Positions 11,100-38,596 of a stretch of DNA of 64,000 nt are shown piece by piece (within the stretch, counting starts at the first letter, position 1; each line of letters opens with the position of its first letter). The notes beneath the pieces were generated by a model. That model searched no databases. It saw only the letters and a program-made list of their open reading frames with translations, and was not told the DNA's origin. Source of the DNA: Cristatella mucedo (taxonomy: Eukaryota; Bryozoa; Phylactolaemata; Cristatellidae). Where the stretch lies: the NCBI GenBank assembly GCA_009760855.2, contig WPIO01000001.1, positions 18,503,501-18,567,500 on the forward strand. Direction: 5' to 3'. The translations under genes and the position numbers were made by a program.

Positions 11100-12201
11100 C
11101 AACTCGAACCCACGACCTGTGGGTGGGGGTGAATTGCGACCACCTGTACCCCCAGGTAAAAGTGTCCCGTCATTTTTTATGGGTCTGGGGCGCTCTTCAG
11201 ATCTTCACAGTTTGTATACACAAATTAATCTTTATGCTGTAGAGTGAAACTTCGAGGATAATATTCTCGGCCATCACGTTCCCTTAAAAATAAAGAGAGC
11301 ACATCCCTTCATTTAAAGAACTTGAAAAAATACTCTGAATAAGAAAAAACAGGCCCGAGCACTGTTTCAAGAAAATAGGTCAGGATCTTACTTTCTCTGC
11401 GTACCCACTCTTAAAAGCTTGGCCATGTGTAGGGCTTCCTTTTTACTCAATCATGCAGCCAAGCCAGTCTGACGCAAAAGTTTATCTGCTTGTTAAGTCG
11501 TGTGGCTTTTTTGTCCTGCCCTCAATTGACCAGGTTCTCAACATAATCGTATAAAATCTCCCCGATTCTTACCTTGACACCGTCTTCGGACGGCGCGTTA
11601 TTATAACCGTTGGCTCGCGAGGCACTCACTTCCCAATGTAATATTCTACGACTTCCACTGGGCACAATTACAATAATTAGATTGAGCAAAGAAGTTTGAT
11701 CACCAGCTGATCAAACTTCAATTTATGTTTGTTCCCATTGATAAAGAAATAAAAACTGATAGCTCAGTCATTGCGCAAACTTTCAATGTCTCGCACCAAA
11801 TGCCGTGTGCTCAAGTAATTCAAGTAGGCCACCGTTAGAAACATGCTAATCAAGCTTGGCAGTGGATAATAAGGTTTGCTTGCTTGCTAGCAATAAGGTT
11901 TGCTTGTTTGCTTGACAGTGGACAATATGGTCCAGCTTGCTATCTGCCTGTCGCATTCCTTACTTTTTTGGAACAGTGTCTCACTCACTTAAGTCCTCAG
12001 GAAACATGTTGAAGGAATGGCTTGTTCGCCAATTTTTCAGTTAGGATATAAGAAACAGAGCGTTCTACTACTGAAGCAGAGCTTTCCGTGCGATAACCCC
12101 CCCCCCCGTCCTCGGTAGCATTGGTGGCTGAACGTAACTGTGTCAGCTCGCATGGACTTGCCAGTGGATTTTTGTGCTATCGATCAGGAAATCCTGGAAA
12201 G

Positions 12202-12203
<2 letters not shown>
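11100..12203. other. Unassigned AT-rich sequence with a SINE scrap
   Basis: A B-box complement (AACTCGAACCCACGACC) at 11101-11117 marks a short tRNA-SINE fragment. Beyond it nothing is recognised. Confidence 0.4.

Positions 12204-12290
<87 letters not shown>
12204..12290. repeat. (TA)n microsatellite adjoining a SINE-B 3' end
   Basis: About 87 bases of TA with one AA interruption at about 12268, directly abutting the 3' end of the reverse-oriented SINE-B at 12291. Confidence 0.97.
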
Positions 12291-12440
12291 AAATTCATTT
12301 ATACAGCGCGCCAAGAGAACTTAATCTCTATTCAGGCCCTTCACATATGCCTCGGGGCTCGAGCCCACGACCCCAGTCAGACCTTGATCGAGGCAAGCAC
12401 CTTAACCGCTCGCTCAAGCTGTCCTACTCAGCTGCTGCGG
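12291..12440 (-). mobile_element. SINE-B copy
   Basis: Reverse strand of a tRNA-derived SINE. The 3' part is ATTTATACAGCGCGCCAAGA and GAACTTAATCTCTATTCAGG, then the B-box complement GGGCTCGAGCCCACGACC (12356-12373), and the tRNA-like 5' part GCAAGCACCTTAACCGCT. Confidence 0.92.
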
Positions 12441-12669
12441 TTGAGAGCCAAACTCCTGGCTTGAACACACGAGGTTCTGGATGTGTAACTTAGTGACGTC
12501 ATCAAGAAATAAATCGAGCAAAGAGAGAGCTGCCAACCAATCGAGCCGACAAACGGATAGCCATTTCAGGGACTGAGAGCTTGTAATCGTTGAAGCGGCG
12601 GGGAGACGATCGCCTGGTAAAGGCAACCTGAACGCCCTCGAATACATATATTTATCAGACTGCTTTCTT

Positions 12670-12850
12670 GCAAAAACAAATCCTAGCTGATTGAGCAGCC
12701 TCTTTTTGTATAGCGACAGAAGAGCCTTTACGGCTATCACCACTGCTTGCAGTGGCGATAAAGGATCGCCCACCGCAGGAATCGAACGCACGACCTCGGG
12801 ACCGAGGTCGTGAAAGCAACCGCTTTACCTAGTGTGCCATCACGGCTCGC
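12670..12850 (-). mobile_element. SINE-A copy, well preserved
   Basis: Reverse strand of SINE-A: TAGCTGATTGAGCAGCCTC, TTGTATAGCGACAGAAGAGC, GGCTATCACCACTGCTTGC, AAAGGATCGCCCACCGCAGG, then the B-box complement and the tRNA 5' half ending CACTAGG-like TAGTGTGCCATCACGGC. Confidence 0.93.
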
Positions 12851-13365
12851 AGTGCAAAGTAATTGCTTTCGTTCTCTCTCGCAAATAATTCGTTATTTAC
12901 TACAAGACTTGCTACAGTTCATCTTACTGTCCTGTCTTTCGGTTCGACCGTCGTAATTATCTATTAGCTGAGATGCCGAAAAAAGTTTTATCATATATTT
13001 CCTCTTAATCATAACCCCGGTAGCCAGATTGGCCTAGATAAATTCGATTAACTCAGTAACGTGTTTCCTTTCCTAAAGGGGTTACATTGGTTTCTCGAGT
13101 AACTGAAGATGCAAGCAGAACCTCTCACTCTGGCCTACACGACTTGTAGGCAGACATGTGTTTCGCCGACTGCCAAGTTGAACCGCTATAGCAGTATCAG
13201 CCGCCTAGTCCCAAAACATCCAAGGAAATTAAAATTTAGCAATCGCTTTCTGTCGCTTGAAGACTGACGGCGACAGATGCTTTCGCTCTGCTGGTCCTAT
13301 ACTTGCTTATCTGGCTTTCGTAATTCTTCAGCGCCGATTGCACCTTATCTCCTGCCGCAGTATCT
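12851..13365. other. Unassigned sequence
   Basis: Nothing recognised between the SINE-A and the LINE-A tail fragment. Confidence 0.3.
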
Positions 13366-13480
13366 TATAATAATAATAATAACAATAACACATTTGTTTA
13401 GCACCTTCAGAGAACAGAACTTAATTCTCTAGGCACTTTACAGATGCTGCAAGCTCGTGGGTATCTCCCACAAGATCACT
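13366..13480 (-). mobile_element. LINE-A 3' end fragment
   Basis: (TAA)n at 13366-13382, then GCACCTTCAGAGAACAGAAC and AGGCACTTTACAGATGCTGC. Another LINE-A tail scrap in + orientation (TGCCTAGAAAGAGAGTGAG) lies at about 13827-13845, so the interval 13480-13850 may be older LINE sequence. Confidence 0.75.
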
Positions 13481-14154
13481 CATCTTCATGAAACTCAATG
13501 AATTAGCCATCCTTCTCTACGTCTTCCTGGCGTTTTACTTACTTCATTGGATTGGTAGTCCGCCTCGTTTCGCAGTGCTTCTCACTTTTCCTTACTTGCG
13601 GGATTCTAAGGCTGCAGACATCTTATTGGACTTAGGACACAGAAAGTCACCTAGGCTTCTAGTAAAAGGTAGGACTGTAGGCATTCTACAAACGGAAAAC
13701 CCAACTGTTTCCAGTGTACACGCTTCGCTCATCTGAATCGTCCTGGATGTGCTTTCGGGCGCTATACTTGTACCTGTTATCATCACTAGTCAGTAAATGT
13801 TCGCTGTTTCCATCACATGACAACAGTGCCTAGAAAGAGAGTGAGTTATTCATGGTCATTCTTAAAATGTCTTTGTTTTATTACTACTTCCAGTCTCTAG
13901 TTCGACTACTCCGTGGCTATTATTGTTGCAGGCTGGCATACACATCAGCCTGAGTAGCGGCACCCGCTCTCATACGTAGACTGAGCAGTCGTGCTGCCAC
14001 TCAGACAGGATATTCAGACTCTCCTCTTAGTAGCGCCCCAAGGTCAGACCTAGTCCCTCGACACGCCGTCAGTGGCGCGCTGGAGTGCTATATTAGTCAG
14101 ATAATGTCAGGCATGGAGATTGTTAGCGGCTCCTACACTTTACCTGAAGGGAAA

Positions 14155-14330
14155 AAATACTAGCTGATCCAACAGCCTCTTTTGTATAGTGACGGAAGAG
14201 CCTTTATGGCTATCGCCACCTCTTGCAGTGATAATAAAGAATCGCCCACTGAAGGATTTGAACCCACGACCTCGGGGCCGGTATGCCGCATGCAGTGCTA
14301 AGTCAGTGGTGCTCTGGGCTTCCAGCGCGT
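14155..14330 (-). mobile_element. SINE-A copy
   Basis: Reverse-strand SINE-A with CCAACAGCCTCTTTTGTATA, GGCTATCGCCACCTCTTGC, AAAGAATCGCCCACTG and B-box complement GGATTTGAACCCACGACC near 14254-14271. Confidence 0.9.
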
Positions 14331-15569
14331 TAGTTGTACACGATGGACGGTGCTGTGCACTCGTGGCTGTCTGTGGCTATGAAATAGCCTGGTCCACATT
14401 AAGAGCCTCAATTATTGTGGGAATTAAGGTTTGCTCTTTATGGCTGCGACGATGTTGTATTGCAGTTCTAGCGATTGTCGAGGCGACCCGGTGCCTTGCT
14501 TCAAGGCGCCAGCTTCACCGGTATTTGTCTGGCATCTGGAAGGACTGGAGCTCATTAAGGGCGCTGCATTTTTGATAAAGGACTTTAGTTCAGTAGCCGC
14601 TATAGCGCGTTCGGAGCTTATTGAGTCGGAAGTGTTGGTTAAGAACTGACGACCCGTAGCAGTCATCTTGTGCCAGTCTCATGGCAAGCGATCACATCGG
14701 TGAGTATTGTAATATAAGCATGCCTTTCGATTTGGAGTGTTATAAAGCATGCACTCTTCGAGGAATTGAGTGCCTAAGAGCTGGATTGGCTGCCTTCTTA
14801 GCCAAAATTGGTGGTGAGGAAAATCTCTTGCTATGCTTTGACGAATGAAGTAGCAGTGCTCAACCAAACTTCTGCTGATCGCAGATCAGTACTGAGATTA
14901 CTAAGAAGCAGGAGCTTAAGTGTGCTAGGTAAAGCAGCAGGAATGAACCCACTGGGGTTAACCGACGAGATGTCATGGGCAAATAAGGTGATAAGGTAGG
15001 ACATAATAAGGTAGGACAGGTGCAGGCTAAGGTTGAAGCTACGCAAGTAATGAAATCGGGAGACCCGATATACGGCTCGGGAAGCCAGACTATTATTTTA
15101 CACGAAAGCGAGGGCCGCATGTAAGGACCACTATATAACGCATATAAGCGCTATGTTAAGACTACTAATGTAATGGCAACTAATGCTTGGTAGCTTGGCC
15201 TTCAATGAAGACGTGAGGAGGAACGACGTGCTCGTCCTTCCTGCATCTGGTTATGTCCCCTTTGGAGCCCGTGACGGTTGTAACTTGATTCGGAACTGCC
15301 ACAGTGCGAACAGTCGAGGCTACGAACTGCTGCTCTGGCGAAGTGCAACAGGCTTTACTACTCTTTGATCGTGTTGCTGTTGATGTCTGCACTCCCGGGA
15401 AGTCACGTGATAGTCGACGCTGCTTGCTATGCGCCCAATGAGAAACCTTGTTGTGGCAGTGTTCAGTACGTTGACCGTGTGCGTACTGATAGCCGGCTTT
15501 GAGTTCGCTACAGAAAAACACACCTGTGTGATACCCACATAGTCTTTTTGGGTTTGTGGAGTTGCAGAC
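14331..15569. other. Unassigned sequence
   Basis: Open frames of 60-130 codons occur on both strands, but none shows recognisable family motifs, splice context or start context that I can support. Confidence 0.3.
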
Positions 15570-15641
15570 CTTTATCAATTACTTTATATTGCATCTACTC
15601 AATCTTCATTCAGGCGCTTTACATATGCCGTCGCGTGACGT
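15570..15641 (-). mobile_element. SINE-B, left part of a copy split by a LINE
   Basis: AATCTTCATTCAGGCGCTTT and ACATATGCCG match the SINE-B 3' half in reverse. The rest of the same copy resumes at 16219 after the LINE insertion. Confidence 0.75.
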
Positions 15642-16218
15642 CTGGAGCTTACTGCTTGCTGGTCGACCGACCTTTGCAATCGGGCGCTTACAGTTGGTGC
15701 AACACCCTGCCGCCATGCTTATCTGTCGTGAGCGGCATAGTTTCCCCATCGCACGAGTTCTCACCGATCAGCACTGGCTCCTAATCTAGCAGTTTATCGA
15801 CTTCAGGGCTCTGTCACTCACTCTCATTCTCTTGCTCCAACCTGTCTATAAGAAATACCCCTCCAACAGTCTAAGCATCTTACCACCAGCATTTCGAACT
15901 CACATCGTTTAGCTATACCTCGAACCAACCACAGATCATTGGGGACCGTGCTCTTAGTTCATGTGTTCCCAAAGCCTGGAACTCACTCCCGACTGACATC
16001 ACAATACCCTCCCCCCCCGACTTACAAAAAAGCTAAAAACGCATCTGCTGCTCACAGCATTCCCTTGGGATTTGTTCTTTGTGTGCTTCTGCGTGCTGAA
16101 ACTGTGCATGTTACCTCTAACCATGTGATCATGCTTACTTTACAGCATATGTAAAGTGTCTAGAAAGAGATCAAATTCTCTGAGGATGCTATAGAAATAT
16201 GTTATTATTTTCACTATA
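15642..16218 (+). mobile_element. LINE-A-like insertion, 5'-truncated, with target duplication
   Basis: Contains GTGCAACACCCTGCCGCC, the LINE segment before the C-terminal motif, then TTCCCAAAGCCTGGAACTCA and ends GTGTCTAGAAAGAGATCA, (ATT)-like tail. It is flanked by TGACGT at 15636-15641 and 16219-16224, a likely target-site duplication, and interrupts a SINE-B. Confidence 0.85.
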
Positions 16219-16260
16219 TGACGTAGGGCTCGAGCCCACGACCATTGTTATAATGTCAGC
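16219..16260 (-). mobile_element. SINE-B, right part of the split copy
   Basis: GGGCTCGAGCCCACGACCA is the B-box complement that should directly follow the 3' half at 15641 in an uninterrupted SINE-B. Confidence 0.75.
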
Positions 16261-16264
16261 ACAT

Positions 16265-17278
16265 CGGGATAAAAGTAATGAGAAGGCCCCAATTAGCCAT
16301 TGATTTGCTTTGATCGGGTCCACCCGGCAGGCTAAAATTGTGCTGAGAGTACGATTTAAGTGCATGTGAGCAAAATCACTCGGCTAATTCCGGCTGATTT
16401 GCATCTGTTGTGCTATATATGGCCAGATTAGCCGCAGATTAAAACTATTTACAACTCGGCCGAGTACGCGGTTCGCCTCAGTAGGAGTATTAGACAAGGG
16501 GCGTGTGAGATAACTTGAGCGAAACCACACGGCTTATTTTTACACTTGACAGATGCTGTACGGAGGCGGATTTTTGCAATGGCTTTAATTGCTGAAAACC
16601 CGATTTCCGAGTTATATGTGTAGACCATAAATTGGGAGAGATATGCAATATTGCGCTCCGAAGTACTTCCTGACTACCATTACGTTAAATGTGACGCCCA
16701 CCCTCAGCGCGCGGCCCATTCTTATGCTCCTTAAGAAATGTGACGTCACTAAAGCTGACCCGTCCATGATTGGCATAGATAGCTAGCGAGGGTACACTCA
16801 CCCTTAAAATATGTACCCTGAGAAGATCTCTATACACATTTTAAGAAAAAAGAAAGTTATCAAAGAAAATGAATTTTATTTTAATTTGAAGGGAGTTGAA
16901 TTATATCTTCAAAGCAAGCAGTTCGTACGTCTGTGTATTGGAGAACCGGACGGGAACGTCCGCCATACACAATGAGTTGACACCCCCTGGTCTTCCCGCG
17001 TGCGTCTGTCCTCCTTGGTCGCCTACTCGGAGCTGTTTTAAGAATGCGGTACGTGCCTTTCCGTTGATTGCCATGGTCACTTGAGTTGATCAAATTTGCA
17101 TGCAGTAATTGAGACCAGTATTTTTGTCAGATCGCGTTTTAACGTACTCGTAAGCTGATGCCGTCTCGCCGGCCGGCAGTACGTCCGTCCAGCCAACCGA
17201 TACTTGGGCGGGGGTGGTAGTTTCCGCCATACTATATCCGGCCAATGGTGAACGCTAGGAGGGGTTTCTTATAGCTCG
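16265..17278 (+). promoter_or_regulatory. Upstream region of MBD2/3, probable promoter and 5' UTR
   Basis: No gene or clear repeat is visible here after the SINE fragment near 16250. Base composition shifts from AT-rich to CpG-rich toward 17160-17280, as expected for a CpG-rich promoter next to exon 1. No TATA box or start site can be fixed from sequence alone. Confidence 0.35.
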
Positions 17279-35834
<18,556 letters not shown>

Positions 35835-36205
35835 AGTGGCATACCTTCGACTGTGTCTGCCAAACCTCAAGAAGTCTGGTTTTTAGTTTTTTTTTAAATT
35901 GACTGTGCTGTGGCTTAGCATTCACACTTTTTCTCACTGAGAGCAAGGTAAGATAACAGGTGAACATGGTAAGAAATGTCAGGATAATTAGTGTCGATAC
36001 AAGCCAATCATTTGTGGAGTCGTTCGTTGTTTGACGACCATGACCAAGTCATCGGACAGATCTGCTCTGCATGGTGTCCATGTTAAGTGTATTACGTATC
36101 TCCAAGAATATATATTTCTATTTATTGTATAATGTTGGCATGTAAGCTCGGTTCGTGCCTGTCTTGCATAAATAAGTGAATAAAATGCTTGCATAGCTAC
36201 TTTCA
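35835..36205 (+). other. MBD2/3: MBD2/3 3' untranslated region with polyadenylation signal
   Basis: The stretch after the TGA is AT-rich with no open frame of note. An AATAAA hexamer lies at 36179-36184, about 345 bases after the stop, and is the likely polyadenylation signal. The exact cleavage site is inferred. Confidence 0.6.
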
Positions 36206-38343
36206 TGGTTTAGGGTATGGATCGACGTTGACTGTCAACGATTTATACGTTATTTACTCTTCTCTTGGTCCATCGCACTCTCTCTTGTGTCTTATCTGCA
36301 CTACGTACTCTCTCTTGGTTGCCTTCTCGCACGACCATTCTTACTTTTACTGTTCGTGCCGCCTACATTACTCAAGCTACCGCTGGCCGCTGTTACCTAA
36401 AATGAGGCAATGGAGATGCAGCCGACAGCACCTAAATCTCCCCGAATCTTGGCCATTCGAGGCATTAACTGCATATGCTGAAAAAATTGGACGCGGCTCA
36501 GGCGTGCTAACTCCAGCCTAAGGACCAGATCAATTAGTGCTTTAGACTGGCTGGATGGCTTGAGGTAATGTTCGTCAAGTCCGGCCCTGACCACGATGCT
36601 TTCCTCCTGGAATTTTCACTTCATCGCGTGGTATTTTTCACCATCTCAGTTCGAGCACTCAGTTGGAGCCCGTTCACCATGTTTATATGGCCGAATTGCC
36701 AGTAGCTTTTCCAAGTCTGCCTGCCGACCAGGAGTGGCTGACCAGGAGATCGACGGCCAACCAATCGCAAGAGGGCAGGAGTGGTGTGAGTCAGGTTGCA
36801 ACTGCTCGGTATGCTCCTTTAGGTCTCGGTTTAGGGAGGCAAGGACCGCTGGTCCCCTCCCGCTCGGCAAGCCAATGCTGTCTACCTGTAGGCTTCCTGC
36901 TGTAGGCAAGTCTTGCTGACTTCTGTCCTGCAAGAAAGTGTAGTCGCTACACTAAGTAGAATCAACAGCTGCAAGATAATGAGCTCGCTGCAGCTATGCA
37001 GCTTTTAAGGATAGGGCGGCGGAGGAAATCTAAAATCCCAGCTGAACGACATATCTCAGATCGGCAACAGTCGATGTCAGTTGCTGCAGCAGTAGGGCAT
37101 GAATTCTGCAGATAAGTCCCGTCCGGCTTTAAATGACTAACCCCTGCCCCCCCAGCGAAACTTACAGCTCTGGTAGCTACGTTGCCTAAAGGGGTTTCGG
37201 TACGAATTCGGTAGCCAACAGAGCCGTACACCATCTCACAGAAGAACACAGCTGCACCGCCGACCCACCTCTCCGGCACCGCCGCCTGCAGCTGCCTCCT
37301 TATCGGCTTTTTGAGCAGCGCAGCTTTTCCAAAGCGCCTCAGCCCCACCGTACGAGACTACCGCCAGGCTGCCACCCGCCCGTGAGCTGAGGCAGATCGT
37401 TTCGCAGAAGCGCTAGCGCCACGAGATCCTGCCAGCATGCGGGCTTGCTCTACCCACTGGGAAGTTCACGCGAGCCTCAGCTCAACCGCAAGCCAGTTTC
37501 GGAATTGAGTATCGGTAACGAAATAATGGCGGAGACCCGAAACGCACGTTCGCCATGAGATCCGGAGAAGAGCTAACGCGAAACCACTGGAGAAGGTTTC
37601 GGGCGGCTAATGCGATTCCCCACCCTCCATCCATCCCTGCTACCATTATCCACTTCCGCCAACGTTCTCTCTGGGTAGCGTCAAGCTGCTAATTTTAACA
37701 ACACAAAAACCCGATGCAGCCGCTTTCGCCACACAAGTACCGTGGTTGTGGGATGACTGGTAGTCGGGCTCGACCCAACCCACCCGCTACTGCGTCGAGC
37801 TTAAGACGCGGCGCCTGCAGAAGGGGTTTTTGCAAACACACGGCGTCTTGCTGCCGCGTTACATGTCAAGCAATGGCGGAAAAGCAGCTGTCAAGAGCGA
37901 CGTCAGTCAATGGCACTACGCAACTGCCTGCCAGCAGCCACGGAGGCCTTCCCGTTATGTCACCGACAGTCCGGCGAGCCTGGCGAGGCATGTTCGACCG
38001 CCCGCCGGACCGGCGGCGCCAGGACCATTCGAAAATGTAACCAGAGGTTCTGTGGGGCGCTCTTTCACAGCCTGGATCCATTCGCAAGGCGATTGAGCCA
38101 TTCAGCCGTGCAAGCGGCGAGCGCTATACCCATCGGATGCGGGCCAAGGCCGACTGGAAGGGATGGCAGCGGGCAGTGGTGAGGAGACAACCCACTCGAA
38201 GCGGCAACCAATCAAAAGCACTAGCACAAGCTGCCCGTGAGTCACGCCGCACAATTGACTGAACTTGGCTTGGGGCTAGTATTTCTTCCCACACCGCCGG
38301 AGACTGTGCGAGCGAGGCCGTATTCGCCGGATCGGCGTATATT
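36206..38343 (+). promoter_or_regulatory. Intergenic region between MBD2/3 and MEX3; probable MEX3 promoter and 5' UTR
   Basis: About 2.1 kb without a recognisable gene. The first kilobase is mixed composition. From about 37250 it becomes GC- and CpG-rich up to the MEX3 start, consistent with a CpG-island promoter and 5' UTR. A short LINE-C fragment lies at 37185-37240. Open frames here show no family resemblance. Confidence 0.4.
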
Positions 38344-38596
38344 ATGCCAACGACTGTAATCAACCGGTTTGGCGGGAGCATGCCGTCGTCGGCTAGAGAA
38401 GACAAGAAAGCTCTCGAACTGGCGCTGCAGCTCACCATGCTGAGCTTCAACCCGTACAGCAATGGTGCACACGGCGGTATGTTAGAGTCGCAGTACCACG
38501 ACGAAGCCGCCAGGGAACTTCGCCGGAGCTCGAACATGACAGAGTGTGTGCCGGTGCCCAGTTCTGAGCACGTCGCCGAGATTGTCGGTCGACAAG
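38344..38596 (+). CDS. MEX3: MEX3 coding exon 1
   Basis: Encodes residues 1-84 plus one base. It ends CAA-G before the donor GTGAGT, inside the GRQG loop of KH1. This position of the intron is conserved in MEX3 genes of other animals to my knowledge. Confidence 0.94.

Noticed and set aside
13488-13736. 82-codon forward frame with a hydrophobic N-terminus
   Set aside because: Lies between LINE-A tail fragments and has no independent support.
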